DNA of 64,000 bases from an uncultured Roseobacter sp. (GCF_947491795.1 NZ_CANLKW010000002.1:608001-672000); one strand, 5' to 3'; shown: positions 31,641 to 41,053, numbered from the stretch's first letter. The notes: a model not told the origin generated them from the letters alone. Program-made: numbers and translations.

Positions 31641-32612
31641 ATGAAGCTGACGAAACGTATTTTCATGGGTGCTGTGGGTGCAGCGTTGCTGGCCACGACC
31701 CCGATGCAGGCGCTGGCAGACGGCTGGAAACCGCGCAAACCGATTGATTTCGTGATCATGGCCGGACCGGGTGGCGGCGCGGATCAGATCGCCCGTTTCG
31801 TCCAGTCGGTCGCCGAAAAGAAAGACCTGACCAACCGCCCGCTCGTACCCAACAACAAGGGCGGCGGCTCGGGCGCGGAAGCGCTGATCCATGTGAGCAA
31901 TGCCAATGATCCTGATCACACGATCCTGGTGACGCTGAATTCGTTTTTCACGACCCCGCTGCGGCAGAGCAATCTGGGCATCGACGTGCAGAAGTTCACG
32001 CCGGTGGCCATGATGGGCGTCGACCCCTTTGTCCTGTGGGTGCACAAGGACAGCGGGATCACCACAATCGATGAATACGTCGAGACGGTCAGGGAAATGG
32101 GCGGTGAATACGTCATGGGCGGCACCGGTGCCGGTCAGGAAGACAGCATCGTGATCGCATATATGTCCGAGGCCTACGGTCTGGATATCAAATATATCCC
32201 CTATGACGGTGGCGGCGCAGTGGCCAAGGATCTGGCCGGTCAGCAGATCATGGCCAGCGTGAACAACCCCGCCGAGGCCAAGGGGTTTTACGCGGCGGGT
32301 GATTTCGTGCCGCTTCTGGCATTCTCCGACGAGCGGATGCCGGCCTATCCGGATGTGCCCACGATCAAAGAGCAGGGGCATGACTTCTCTTATTATAACC
32401 AGCGGGCGGTTGTTGGTGCCCCGGGCATGTCGGATGAGGCTGCGGCCTATTACCAGGATGTGTTTACGCAGATCTACGAGAGCGACGAATGGCAGGGCTA
32501 TCTGGAATCCGAGAGCCTCTCTCCGCTGTGGATGAACGCGGATGAGCAGCGGGATTACTGGGCGCTGCAGGTCGAGAACCACAAGAAACTGCTTGCCGCA
32601 CTTGGCGAATAA
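31641..32612 (+). CDS. TTT transporter substrate-binding protein (TctC family)
   Basis: A 323-residue periplasmic binding protein. Residues 1-27 are a signal peptide (RIFMGAVGAALLATTPMQALA). The mature part shows the Bug/TctC pattern: RKPIDFVIMAGPGGGADQIAR, VPNNKGGGSGAEALIHV, and DVPTIKEQGHDFSYYNQRAVVGAPGM. It captures a carboxylic acid and delivers it to the TctAB membrane unit encoded next. GGGAGGA precedes the ATG. Ligand cannot be read from sequence; di- or tricarboxylates are usual. Confidence 0.93.
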   Translation: MKLTKRIFMGAVGAALLATTPMQALADGWKPRKPIDFVIMAGPGGGADQIARFVQSVAEKKDLTNRPLVPNNKGGGSGAEALIHVSNANDPDHTILVTLNSFFTTPLRQSNLGIDVQKFTPVAMMGVDPFVLWVHKDSGITTIDEYVETVREMGGEYVMGGTGAGQEDSIVIAYMSEAYGLDIKYIPYDGGGAVAKDLAGQQIMASVNNPAEAKGFYAAGDFVPLLAFSDERMPAYPDVPTIKEQGHDFSYYNQRAVVGAPGMSDEAAAYYQDVFTQIYESDEWQGYLESESLSPLWMNADEQRDYWALQVENHKKLLAALGE

Positions 32613-32670
32613 AGCTGTCGGACGGGGGTAACCCCGCCCGGGACCACACGAGACAAGAAGGGAGGGCCAG

Positions 32671-33174
32671 ATGCGCGTTGGTGAACTTGTAACCGCGGGG
32701 ATTCTGGCCCTCCTGTCGCTTTACCTGATGTGGAAAAGCACCGAGCTGCCCATCGGGTATATTGCCGGTCAGGGTCCGGGGGGCGGCGCCTGGCCGTTCT
32801 GGCTGTCGGGGATCATGCTGGTATGCTGCGGCTGCATCGCCTTTAACTGGTGGCGCGGCTCCAGCCCTGCCTCGCAATCAGACGAGCCGGTTCTGGACAG
32901 CTACGGGTGGCGCACACTGCTGCTGGTGGGCGGCGGGATCATCGGATTTGTGGCCCTTGTCAGCGTCATTTCGATGTACGGGGCCATCGCCGTGTTCCTG
33001 TTTTACTATGTGTGGTTTCTGGGGCGGCACGGCCTGGCGCTGAGCCTGGCGATTTCGCTGATCTCGCCGATTGCGCTGTTTTTCTTCTTTGAGGGCGCGA
33101 TGCAGATCACCATGCCGTCGGGGCTGCCCTTTACCGATCCGGTTTTCAACATCCTCTATGACATCATTTACTGA
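32671..33174 (+). CDS. TTT transporter small membrane subunit (TctB family)
   Basis: A 167-residue protein with four predicted TM helices (VTAGILALLSLYLMW, AWPFWLSGIMLVCCGCIAF, TLLLVGGGIIGFVALVSVISM, and YGAIAVFLFYYVWFLG onward). The GPGGGAWPFW block is typical of TctB. It pairs with TctA to form the inner-membrane permease. Located between the TctC and TctA genes, 58 and 36 bases away. Confidence 0.9.
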   Translation: MRVGELVTAGILALLSLYLMWKSTELPIGYIAGQGPGGGAWPFWLSGIMLVCCGCIAFNWWRGSSPASQSDEPVLDSYGWRTLLLVGGGIIGFVALVSVISMYGAIAVFLFYYVWFLGRHGLALSLAISLISPIALFFFFEGAMQITMPSGLPFTDPVFNILYDIIY

Positions 33175-33210
33175 GGTCACTGCGGACGTCTCTTTTGGAA
33201 GTGTCTGACC

Positions 33211-34731
33211 ATGGAAGTTCTGTCTCTGCTCGCTGATGGCATGCTGTTGTCGCTCCAGCCTCTGAACCTCGCGATGATCCTGATCGGGGTTACGGTGGGG
33301 CTCTTCATCGGCGCGATGCCGGGGCTGGGGTCGGTGAACGGTGTGGCGATCCTGCTGCCGGTGACCTTTCTGGTCCCGCCCGGTTCTGCGATCATCTTTC
33401 TGGCGGCGATTTATTACGGCGCGATGTACGGGGGGGCGGTGTCCTCGGTCACGCTGGGCATTCCGGGGGCATCGACGGCGGTGGCCACCACCTTTGACGG
33501 GCGGCCCCTGGCGCGGCAGGGCCGGGCGAGCCTCGCACTGGTGACGGCGGCGCTGGCCTCTTTCGTGGGCGGCACGGTGGCTAATGTGCTCTTTACGCTG
33601 TTTGCGCCCGTGCTGGCCTCTGCCGCGCTGTCGTTTGGCCCGCCGGAGGTTTTTGCGCTGATGCTGCTGGCCTTTGCCACATTCGTCGGGCTCGGGGGGG
33701 ATGACATCCCCAAAACCATCTTTTCGATCTGTTTTGGCCTGGTGCTGGGGGCGATCGGCTTTGACCAGATTTCCGGAGCGCCGCGCCTGGTGCTGTTTGA
33801 TTACAACGGCTTTTTGCAGGGTATCGGTTTTCTGGTGCTGGCCATCGGGGTTTACGGCATCGGCGAGATGCTCTGGACCATCGAGCAAAGCCGGGGCGAG
33901 ATCGAAAGCACGACGCCGAAAATGACGATCAAGGGCATCACTGCGGACACCAAAGAGGCCGCAAAACGCGGCTGGCGGGGCACGATGATCGGTTCTTTTC
34001 TGGGCTTTTTCGTCGGCGTTCTGCCCGCAGCCGGGGCGACGCCGGGCTCGCTGATGTCATATGGTGTGACCAAGATGCTGTCGCGCAACCCGGAAGAGTT
34101 TGGCAAGGGGTCGCCTGATGGGGTTGCGGCCCCTGAAGCTGCGAACAATTCCGCCTCGACAGGGTCCATGCTGCCGATGCTGACGCTGGGCATTCCCGGC
34201 TCGCCCACCACGGCGATCCTGCTGGGCGGTATGGTGATCTGGGGGCTTGTGCCGGGCCCGCGTCTGTTTGTGGACGAGCAGGAGTTTGTCTGGGGGCTGA
34301 TCGGGTCGTTTTACATTTCCAACGCGGCGGCGCTGCTGATCAACCTGGCGTTTATCCCGCTGTTCATCTGGATGCTGCGGATGCCCTTTACCATCCTGGC
34401 CCCGATGATTTTCGTGCTGTCGATTGCGGGGGGCTATGCCGCCACGCGGGATATGTTTGATATCTGGCTGATGGTGGTCTTTGGCCTGGGTGCGTTCTTT
34501 CTGCGCAAGTTTGACTATCCGCTGGCCCCTGCGGTGCTGGCGATTGTGCTGGGCCCGATTGCCGAGCCGACGCTGCGGCAGTCGCTGCTGCTCTCGTCAG
34601 GCGATCCGTCGATCTTTTTCACCCGGCCGGTGGCGGGGCCGATCACGGTCGTGGCACTGATCCTGATCTTTCTGCCCGCGCTCAAGGTGCTGCGCCGCCG
34701 GGTCGGTCGCAAAAGCAAAAAGCCGGCGTAA
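33211..34731 (+). CDS. TTT transporter large permease subunit (TctA family)
   Basis: A 506-residue permease with about twelve TM helices. TctA hallmarks: IGVTVGLFIGAMPGLGSVNGVAILLPVTF, YYGAMYGGAVSSVTLGIPGAS, and GKGSPDGVAAPEAANNSASTGSMLPMLTLGIPGSPTTAILLGG. It forms the ion-coupled uptake channel for the carboxylate captured by TctC. Last gene of the tctCBA operon; a hairpin overlaps its stop codon. Confidence 0.95.
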   Translation: MEVLSLLADGMLLSLQPLNLAMILIGVTVGLFIGAMPGLGSVNGVAILLPVTFLVPPGSAIIFLAAIYYGAMYGGAVSSVTLGIPGASTAVATTFDGRPLARQGRASLALVTAALASFVGGTVANVLFTLFAPVLASAALSFGPPEVFALMLLAFATFVGLGGDDIPKTIFSICFGLVLGAIGFDQISGAPRLVLFDYNGFLQGIGFLVLAIGVYGIGEMLWTIEQSRGEIESTTPKMTIKGITADTKEAAKRGWRGTMIGSFLGFFVGVLPAAGATPGSLMSYGVTKMLSRNPEEFGKGSPDGVAAPEAANNSASTGSMLPMLTLGIPGSPTTAILLGGMVIWGLVPGPRLFVDEQEFVWGLIGSFYISNAAALLINLAFIPLFIWMLRMPFTILAPMIFVLSIAGGYAATRDMFDIWLMVVFGLGAFFLRKFDYPLAPAVLAIVLGPIAEPTLRQSLLLSSGDPSIFFTRPVAGPITVVALILIFLPALKVLRRRVGRKSKKPA

Positions 34732-34747
34732 GGGAAACGCCGGCTTT
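34719..34747 (+). terminator. Hairpin terminator at the end of tctCBA
   Basis: GCCGGCG (34722-34728) and CGCCGGC (34738-34744) form a perfect stem, flanked by AAA on the left and TTT on the right. The stem's left arm covers the last codons of tctA. With A/T flanks on both sides it may also act on the opposing operon. Confidence 0.65.
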
Positions 34748-34775
34748 CAGCCCGGGACCGGCCTGTGCGGTGGGG

Positions 34776-35753
34776 TCAGCCGTAAAGACCGGCAGTTTTG
34801 CCGCGCAGCTGGATCAGCGCCAGAACGGTATCAATGGTCGGGGTCGGTGTGCCGGTGACGCGGCCAAGCTCCTGCACAGAGCCCACCAGTGCATCGATCT
34901 CCATGGGCCGTCCGGCGTCCAGATCCTGCAGCATCGATGTCCGGTGCGCGCCCACATCGGCGCCGCCCTGGATGCGCCGGTCCACATCGATGGGGAATTT
35001 CACGCCGAGGCTTTCGGCGATGGTCTGCGCTTCGAGCATCATATTGCGCGCGACGTCGCGCGTGCCGGGCTCGGTGCAGAGCACATCAAGCGTGGCATGT
35101 GTCAGTGCCGAGATCGGGTTGAACGACAGGTTGCCCCAGAGTTTCACCCAGATTTCATCGCGTATTTTCGGGCGCACCGGTGCTTTGAGACCGGCGGCAC
35201 TGAGCGCTTTTGACAGCCGCAGGGCGCGCTCGGATTTCTCGCCCGAGGGCTCGCCCAGCGAAAAGCGGTTGCCTTCGATATGCCTGATCACGCCCGGTTC
35301 GCTGACCTCTGCCGCCGGGTAGACGACACAGCCCAGCACATTGTCCGGGCCAAAACCGTCCCACTGCGCATTGCCGGGGTCAACGCTTGCCAGGCGCGTG
35401 CCCTCAAGATCACCGCCCACCCCGTGGAAATACCACCAGGGCACGCCGTTCACGCCTGAGACAATTGTCGTGCCCTCGCCGATCAGCGGCTGCATCCGGG
35501 CGACCACCGGCGGCACGGAATGGGCCTTGAGCGTGACGATGACATAATCCTGGGGCCCCAGATCTTCGGGGTTTTCCGATACGGTCACGGGCAGAGTTCT
35601 TGTGCCGCTTTCTTCGATCAGGGTCAGGCCGTTTGCCTGCATCGCCGCCAGATGCGGTCCGCGCGCGACAAGGCTGACATCGGCCCCGGCTTCGGCCAGT
35701 TTTGCCCCCATATATCCGCCGATGGCCCCGGCGCCGAAAATACAGATTTTCAT
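34776..35753 (-). CDS. Ketopantoate reductase family protein (PanE/ApbA)
   Basis: A 325-residue NADPH-dependent reductase: N-terminal MKICIFGAGAIGGYMGAKLAEAG (GxGxxG), catalytic-region Lys in VTLKAHS, and the C-domain KIRDEIWVKLWGNLSFNPISALTHATLDV with the conserved Lys/Asn/Ser/Glu positions. True PanE makes pantoate; many paralogues reduce other 2-oxo acids. The coupling by a four-base overlap to an acyl-CoA ligase and the facing TTT transporter hint at a catabolic 2-oxo or hydroxy acid substrate rather than pantothenate synthesis. Confidence 0.83.
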   Translation of the reverse strand: MKICIFGAGAIGGYMGAKLAEAGADVSLVARGPHLAAMQANGLTLIEESGTRTLPVTVSENPEDLGPQDYVIVTLKAHSVPPVVARMQPLIGEGTTIVSGVNGVPWWYFHGVGGDLEGTRLASVDPGNAQWDGFGPDNVLGCVVYPAAEVSEPGVIRHIEGNRFSLGEPSGEKSERALRLSKALSAAGLKAPVRPKIRDEIWVKLWGNLSFNPISALTHATLDVLCTEPGTRDVARNMMLEAQTIAESLGVKFPIDVDRRIQGGADVGAHRTSMLQDLDAGRPMEIDALVGSVQELGRVTGTPTPTIDTVLALIQLRGKTAGLYG

Positions 35754-37288
35754 GATGCGGCCGTTTCCACCAGGCCCAGCTTTTCGGCAAGGCCGATGCG
35801 CTGCATTTTGCCGGTGGCCCCTTTGGGGATTTCATCCAGGATGATCACCTTGCGCGGCACCTTGAAGTCGGCCAGCCGCTCCAGGGCAAAGTCGCGGATA
35901 TCGCGGTCGGTCACTTCCTCGCCATCGCGCAGGACAACGGCGGCGGCGACTTCCTCGCCCAGTTTCGGGTGGGGCAGGGCAAAGGTCACAACCTGGGCAA
36001 TCGCCGGGTGGGCCGAGAGCACTCCGTCCACCTCCAGCGGGCTGACCTTCTCGCCGCCCCGGTTGATGATCTCTTTCAGGCGGCCCGTGAGGGTCAGATA
36101 ACCATCGGCGTCAAAGGTGCCCTGATCGCCGGTGCGGAACCAGCGTTTGCCTTCGGCCTCAAAGAAGTTTTTGGCATTGGCATCCGGATTGCTTTCATAG
36201 CCGGGCGTGACATTGGGGCCGGAGATCACGACCTCTCCGACACCGCCATCGGTAAGCACGGGCTCCACTTCATGGGCGATGCGCACCTCGGGCCCGGCGG
36301 GCAGGCCGACGGCCCCGGGTTTCTGCGTGCCCGGCTCGATCGGGTTGGAGCACATCTGGTGGGCGGCTTCGGTCATGCCGTAGCCCTCGACCACAGGCGC
36401 GCCGAAGGTCTCGAACAGTTTTTCCATGACCGGCCCCGGCAGCGAGGCCGAAGAAGAGCGCAAAAACCGCAGGCGCGCGGCGGCGATGACGTCGGCATTG
36501 CGCCCGGCGCGGGCCAGGATGGCCTGGTGCATGGTGGGCACGGCAGTGTACCAGGTGGGGTCGGCATCGCGCAGCCAGCCGAAAAAGCGCAGCGCGTCAA
36601 AGCCCGGCGCGCACCAGACCTGGCCACCCGTCGCCAGCGTCGAGGAGACCGCCGCCAGAAGGCCGTGGATGTGAAAGAGCGGCATGACATTCATGCAGCG
36701 GTCGTCCGGTGTCAGCGCCAGGGACACCGCGATATTATGGGCTGAGGCCGCGACATTGGATTGCAGCAGCGGTACGATCTTGGGCCGCGATGTGGTGCCG
36801 GAGGTGTGCAGGATCAGCGCGACATCCCCCGCCTCAGGGGCGCTCTGATCGCAGGTGCCGCTGGTGTCGGAGGACAGCGTGAAGGTGCCCGCCGGATCAG
36901 CGGGATCAGAGGACAGCCGCAGAACCGGCACGCCCAGTTTTTCCGCCGCGGCCAGTGCCGGGCCTTCCTGGCCGTCCATCAGCACAACAGCTTTGGCGTT
37001 CAGATCGTCGATATAAAAGGCAAACTCATCCTCTCGGTAGGCAGGGTTGAGCGGGGCGGTGACAGCCGTCTGCGCGATGGTGAAAAAGGCCGTGGCCATT
37101 TCGGGCCCGTTGGGCAGCACAATCGCCACACGGTCGCCGCGCCCGATGCCCGCCGCGTGCAGCGCAGATGCCACCTGATCCGACAGAGCCCGCAGGCCCG
37201 CATAGCTCAGCCATTCCCGGTCCGGCGCACCGATTGCGGGTGCGGATCCGGGGTGACCTGCGATTAACTCTCTGAGCGTCTCTGCCAC
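35750..37288 (-). CDS. AMP-forming acyl-CoA ligase, oxalate-CoA ligase-like
   Basis: A 512-residue adenylate-forming enzyme. The ATP motif is LILHTSGTTSRPK (about residues 164-176). MPLFHIHGLLAA, LRSSSASLPGPVMEKLFETFGAPVVEGYGMTEAAHQM, and the C-terminal GRLKEIINRGGEKVSPLEVD and PKGATGKMQR complete the set. The GMTEAAHQM plus GAVGLPAGPEVRIA combination and length agree with the oxalyl-CoA synthetase (AAE3/Pcs60) subgroup. It activates a small carboxylate to its CoA thioester. No oxalyl-CoA decarboxylase or formyl-CoA transferase is nearby, so the substrate remains open. Confidence 0.8.
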   Translation of the reverse strand: MAETLRELIAGHPGSAPAIGAPDREWLSYAGLRALSDQVASALHAAGIGRGDRVAIVLPNGPEMATAFFTIAQTAVTAPLNPAYREDEFAFYIDDLNAKAVVLMDGQEGPALAAAEKLGVPVLRLSSDPADPAGTFTLSSDTSGTCDQSAPEAGDVALILHTSGTTSRPKIVPLLQSNVAASAHNIAVSLALTPDDRCMNVMPLFHIHGLLAAVSSTLATGGQVWCAPGFDALRFFGWLRDADPTWYTAVPTMHQAILARAGRNADVIAAARLRFLRSSSASLPGPVMEKLFETFGAPVVEGYGMTEAAHQMCSNPIEPGTQKPGAVGLPAGPEVRIAHEVEPVLTDGGVGEVVISGPNVTPGYESNPDANAKNFFEAEGKRWFRTGDQGTFDADGYLTLTGRLKEIINRGGEKVSPLEVDGVLSAHPAIAQVVTFALPHPKLGEEVAAAVVLRDGEEVTDRDIRDFALERLADFKVPRKVIILDEIPKGATGKMQRIGLAEKLGLVETAAS

Positions 37289-37384
37289 GATAAATTCTCC
37301 CTTTGGTGTGGGCGGAAAAATAGCGCAGATGTGGCGGGTTTCAACGCGAATTCAGTATTTCCGGGCCCTGTCAGGGCCCGGGTG

Positions 37385-38215
37385 TCAGTCAGCCGTATAG
37401 GTCGGGTGAAAAAGGCCGCCGGGAGAGAGCGTAAAGATCTCTGCCCCGTCTGCCGTGACGCCCACTGAATGCTCAAACTGCGCCGAGAGCGACTTGTCGC
37501 GGGTCACGGCTGTCCAGTCGTCGGCCAGGGTTTTGGTTTCGGGCCGGCCCAGGTTCACCATCGGCTCGATGGTAAAGAACATGCCCTCTTCGAGCACGGC
37601 ACCCGTGCCCGGTCGGCCATAGTGCAGCACATTGGGCGGGGCATGGAACACACGGCCCAGCCCGTGCCCGCAGAAATCGCGCACCACGGACATGCGGTGG
37701 CTTTCCGCATAGGACTGAATGGCATGGCCGATGTCGCCAAAGGTGTTGCCGGGTTTCACCGCCTCGATGCCCAGCATCAGCGCGTCATGGGTGACCTGGA
37801 TCAGACGTTCGGCCTTGCGGGGCAGTTTGCCGGCCACATACATGCGGCTGGTGTCCCCGAACCAGCCATCGACGATCACCGTGACGTCGATGTTCAGAAT
37901 ATCGCCGTCTTTCAGTGTCTTGTCCCCGGGGATACCGTGGCAGACCACATGATTGACGGAAATACAGCTGGCGTGCTGATAGCCCTTGTAGCCGATGGTG
38001 GCCGAGGTCGCGCCCGCTTCCTCGACCATCTCGGTGATGCGTTTGTCGATTGCACCGGTGGTCTGGCCCACAAACACAAGCCCGGCAATGTCGTCCAGGA
38101 TGCGCGCGGCCAGTGCGCCCGCGGCATGCATGCCCGCGAAATCGCCTGCCTCGTAGATGCGTATGCCGTCTTTGGTCTGACGGCCCCGAAGATCTTCGTT
38201 CACCTGGGTCTCCAT
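37385..38215 (-). CDS. map: Methionine aminopeptidase, type I
   Basis: A 276-residue type I enzyme. The pita-bread metal ligands appear in order: NIDVTVIVDGWFGDTSRMY (two Asp), CGHGLGRVFHAPPNVLHYG (His), GMFFTIEPMVN (Glu) and SAQFEHSVGVT (Glu). The substrate-pocket GYKGYQHASCISVNHVVCHGIP is also standard. It removes N-terminal Met from nascent proteins in the cytoplasm. Downstream of sfsA by 53 bases in the same direction. Confidence 0.96.
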   Translation of the reverse strand: METQVNEDLRGRQTKDGIRIYEAGDFAGMHAAGALAARILDDIAGLVFVGQTTGAIDKRITEMVEEAGATSATIGYKGYQHASCISVNHVVCHGIPGDKTLKDGDILNIDVTVIVDGWFGDTSRMYVAGKLPRKAERLIQVTHDALMLGIEAVKPGNTFGDIGHAIQSYAESHRMSVVRDFCGHGLGRVFHAPPNVLHYGRPGTGAVLEEGMFFTIEPMVNLGRPETKTLADDWTAVTRDKSLSAQFEHSVGVTADGAEIFTLSPGGLFHPTYTAD

Positions 38216-38268
38216 CGTGGTGGTTCGGGCGGCTTTTAGCGTACCCCGGGATCAGGCACCAGCCGCCA

Positions 38269-38976
38269 TCACAGCGTAAAGGGCAGCGCCTGGCCGACCC
38301 CGATTGCCTTTGGCGAGATATTGGTGCCAAAGCACAGAGTTTCAACGCCCGCAGATGTCGCAGCCTGCCAGGCCGCCAGATAGGCGGGGTCAATGTCGCC
38401 TGCCAGTGTAACAGATTGTGCGTCTGTGCGCTGCACCAGATAGAGCATAATGGCGCGGTGGCCCCGGGCGACCATGTCCGCCAGCTCGGCCAGATGTTTT
38501 GCGCCGCGCGCGGTCACGCTGTCGGGAAACTCCGCCAGGCCCTTCTCACGGCTCAGCGTGACGCTTTTCACTTCGACGTAGAGGTCCGGCTGCCCGGCGC
38601 CGCTGAGCAGAAAATCGATGCGGCTGTTTGTGCCGTATTTCACCTCTGCTCGGACCAGCGGCCAGTCGGCAAAAGGCGCCAGCTGCCGGGCCATCAGCGC
38701 GTTTTTCAGCGCCCGGTTGGGCACGCTGGTATCGACGCCTGTGAAATGCCCGTCTGCATGTTCGACCAGCCGCCAGCCGAATTTCAGCTTCTTTTTCGGG
38801 TCGTCATTGGGCTCAAGCCAGACGCGGGTGCCGGGCTCGGCCAGACCCATCATCGAGCCGGGGTTGGCGCAGTGCGCGGTGACTTCCCGGCCATCGGCTT
38901 CCAGCACGCAATCGGCCAGAAACCGTTTGTAACGGCGGGTCAGACGGGCGGGCACAAGATCGGTTTGAAAGCGCAT
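38269..38976 (-). CDS. sfsA: SfsA family protein (sugar fermentation stimulation protein/nuclease)
   Basis: A 235-residue SfsA protein: LTRRYKRFLADCVLEADGREVTAHCANPGSMMGL, ALKNALMARQLAP, YGTNSRIDFLLSG and the nuclease-like DLYVEVKSVTL block, then FPDSVTARGAKHLAEL. The restriction-nuclease-like fold and the E-x-K motif underlie its description as a DNA/RNA nuclease; its cell role is poorly known. First gene of an sfsA-map unit, divergent from the molybdopterin-domain gene. Confidence 0.93.
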   Translation of the reverse strand: MRFQTDLVPARLTRRYKRFLADCVLEADGREVTAHCANPGSMMGLAEPGTRVWLEPNDDPKKKLKFGWRLVEHADGHFTGVDTSVPNRALKNALMARQLAPFADWPLVRAEVKYGTNSRIDFLLSGAGQPDLYVEVKSVTLSREKGLAEFPDSVTARGAKHLAELADMVARGHRAIMLYLVQRTDAQSVTLAGDIDPAYLAAWQAATSAGVETLCFGTNISPKAIGVGQALPFTL

Positions 38977-39025
38977 GAGCCCACGTCTATACCTCGCAGT
39001 AAGACCGGTGCAAGGGAGGGTAACA

Positions 39026-39751
39026 ATGGCAAATCCGACAGCGGCAATGCTGGTGATCGGCGATGAGATACTGTCGGGCCGGACGCGGGATGCGAATATG
39101 TATCACCTGGCGGGCCGCCTGACAGAGACCGGCATCGACCTGCGCGAGGTGCGCGTGGTCAGCGATGATCCGGAGGCGATCATCTGTGCGGTTCAGTCCC
39201 TGTCTGCCGGGTTTGATCATGTGTTCACCAGCGGTGGCATCGGCCCGACCCATGATGACATTACCGCCGATTGCATCGCCGAAGCTTTTGGCCGCAACAT
39301 CGATGTGCGCGAGGACGCGCGGCGGCTGCTGGCCGATCACTATGCGCGGACAGGCAAGGAGCTGAACGCGGCCCGGCTGCGCATGGCGCGCATTCCGGAT
39401 GGCGCGACACTGATCGACAATCCGGTCTCTGTCGCGCCGGGGTTCATTCTGGAAAACGTCTATGTCATGGCCGGTGTGCCGTCGGTCTTTCAGGCGATGG
39501 TGGAAAGCATGCTGCCGAAACTGTCCGGTGGCGCGCCGCTGATCTCGCAGACGCTGCGGATTGATCAGGGCGAGGGCGATATCGCCGGGCCGCTGGGGGC
39601 GCTGGCGCAGGAATATCCGGCACTGAGCATGGGATCCTATCCTTTCCAGCAGGACAACGGGGCATATGGGTCCAATGTGGTGATCCGCGGGCAGGACCCG
39701 GAGATGGTGCGCGCGGCAATGGCCGAACTGGCAGCGGCCTTTCCGGGATGA
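39026..39751 (+). CDS. Competence/damage-inducible CinA-like molybdopterin-binding domain protein
   Basis: A 241-residue protein from the ATG at 39026, with GGAGGG upstream. It consists of the MoaB/Mog-like domain that begins CinA proteins: AAMLVIGDEILSGRTRDANMYHLAGRLTETGIDLREVRVVSDD, VFTSGGIGPTHDDITADCIAEAFG, and AGVPSVFQAMVESML. The C-terminal nicotinamide-mononucleotide deamidase domain of full CinA is absent, as usual for this short alphaproteobacterial form. Function is not proved. First of a four-gene operon with four- to eight-base overlaps. Confidence 0.88.
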   Translation: MANPTAAMLVIGDEILSGRTRDANMYHLAGRLTETGIDLREVRVVSDDPEAIICAVQSLSAGFDHVFTSGGIGPTHDDITADCIAEAFGRNIDVREDARRLLADHYARTGKELNAARLRMARIPDGATLIDNPVSVAPGFILENVYVMAGVPSVFQAMVESMLPKLSGGAPLISQTLRIDQGEGDIAGPLGALAQEYPALSMGSYPFQQDNGAYGSNVVIRGQDPEMVRAAMAELAAAFPG

Positions 39752-40488
39752 CACCAGACGCGCCGACCCTTTTTGCGGCGGTGGATGCAACCTGGCCTGC
39801 GGCTGCGGTGCGGCGCGCGGGCCCCTGGCTGATCCGCGAGGGCCGGGGCGGGGGCAAGCGTGTCTCGGCCGCCACCGCAGAGGCGCCTGTGGGGGAGCAG
39901 GACCTGGCACTGGCCGAGGCGCAGATGCTGGCGCTGGGGCAACAGCCCCTGTTCATGATCCGCGCAGGCGAAGAGACGCTGGACGGCCTGCTGGCCGCGC
40001 GTGGCTACGCCATTGTTGATCCGGTGAGCCTTCTGGTCATGCCGGTGGCGGGGCTGACGGATGCGCCAGTGCCGCCGGTGACGGCCTTTACCATCTGGGA
40101 GCCGCTGGCGATCATGCGCGAGATCTGGGCGGCGGGCGGTATCGGGCCCGCGCGGATCGACGTTATGAACCGCGCAGAGACGAAAACGGCTGTCCTGTTG
40201 CGCTGGAACGAAAAACCGGCGGGCACCGGGTTTGTGGCCCTGTCCGGCGATGTGGCGATGGTGCATGCGGTTGAGGTGCTGGCGCATCAGCGCCGTCAGG
40301 GCGTCGCGGCGTGGATCATGCGGGCGGCGGCCTTCTGGGCCGCGGACCAGGGCGCGCGGCATATTGCGGTGTTGTGCACCCAGGCAAACGGGCCGGCCAA
40401 TGCGCTTTATTCCGCTCTGGGCTTTGCGCCTGCCGGACAGTACCATTACCGCATGAAACCCCGCTCAGGAGCCGAAGATCATGGCTGA
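39748..40488 (+). CDS. GNAT family N-acetyltransferase
   Basis: A 246-residue protein. The C-terminal half holds the acetyl-CoA binding pattern VHAVEVLAHQRRQGVAAWIMRAAAFWAADQGARHIAVLCTQANGPANALYSALGF, with RRQGVA as the Q/RxxGxG/A loop. The N-terminal half is a diverged GNAT-like fold. Substrate unknown. Overlaps both neighbours (four and eight bases), so it is translated with the operon. Confidence 0.82.
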   Translation: MTPDAPTLFAAVDATWPAAAVRRAGPWLIREGRGGGKRVSAATAEAPVGEQDLALAEAQMLALGQQPLFMIRAGEETLDGLLAARGYAIVDPVSLLVMPVAGLTDAPVPPVTAFTIWEPLAIMREIWAAGGIGPARIDVMNRAETKTAVLLRWNEKPAGTGFVALSGDVAMVHAVEVLAHQRRQGVAAWIMRAAAFWAADQGARHIAVLCTQANGPANALYSALGFAPAGQYHYRMKPRSGAEDHG

Positions 40489-41053
40489 AACCGACCTGCC
40501 CACTGCGCTGAACCTGCCCATGGTGGACCCGCTGCCCGAGGCCACGCAGAGCTATTTTGACGTCTGTCAGGAAAAGCTGGGCATGATCCCGAACGTCCTG
40601 CGGGCCTATGCCTTTGATATCGCGAAACTTGACGCCTTCACAGGCATGTACAACAACCTGATGCTGGCGCCCTCCGGGCTGAGCAAGCTGGAGCGGGAGA
40701 TGATCGCGGTGGTCGTGTCGTCGGTCAACAAGTGCTTTTACTGCCTTGTAGCGCATGGGGCGGCGGTGCGCGCGATGTCCGGTGATCCGATGCTGGGCGA
40801 GGCCCTGGTGATGAACTACCGTGTTGCTGATCTGAATGCGCGCCACCGGGCAATGCTGGATTTTGCGGTCACCATGACAACGGCCAGCGCCACCATCGCA
40901 GAGGCCCACCGCCAGGCGCTGCGGGATGTGGGGTTCACGGATGCGGACATCTGGGACATTGCCAATGTCGCCGGGTTTTTCAACATGACGAACCGTGTGG
41001 CCAGTGCCACAGATATGCGCCCGAACGACGACTATCACGCACAGGCCAGATGA
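40481..41053 (+). CDS. Peroxidase-related enzyme (AhpD/carboxymuconolactone decarboxylase fold)
   Basis: A 190-residue AhpD-like protein. The redox CxxC is in NKCFYCLVAHGAAVR, the standard E-x-x-C-x-x-C-x-x-x-H variant of the family. The N-terminal MIPNVLRAYAF and LEREMIAVVVSSVN agree. It may reduce peroxides with a thiol donor; assignment beyond the uncharacterised peroxidase-related subfamily is not possible. Overlaps the OmpA-family gene by four bases. Confidence 0.88.
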   Translation: MAETDLPTALNLPMVDPLPEATQSYFDVCQEKLGMIPNVLRAYAFDIAKLDAFTGMYNNLMLAPSGLSKLEREMIAVVVSSVNKCFYCLVAHGAAVRAMSGDPMLGEALVMNYRVADLNARHRAMLDFAVTMTTASATIAEAHRQALRDVGFTDADIWDIANVAGFFNMTNRVASATDMRPNDDYHAQAR

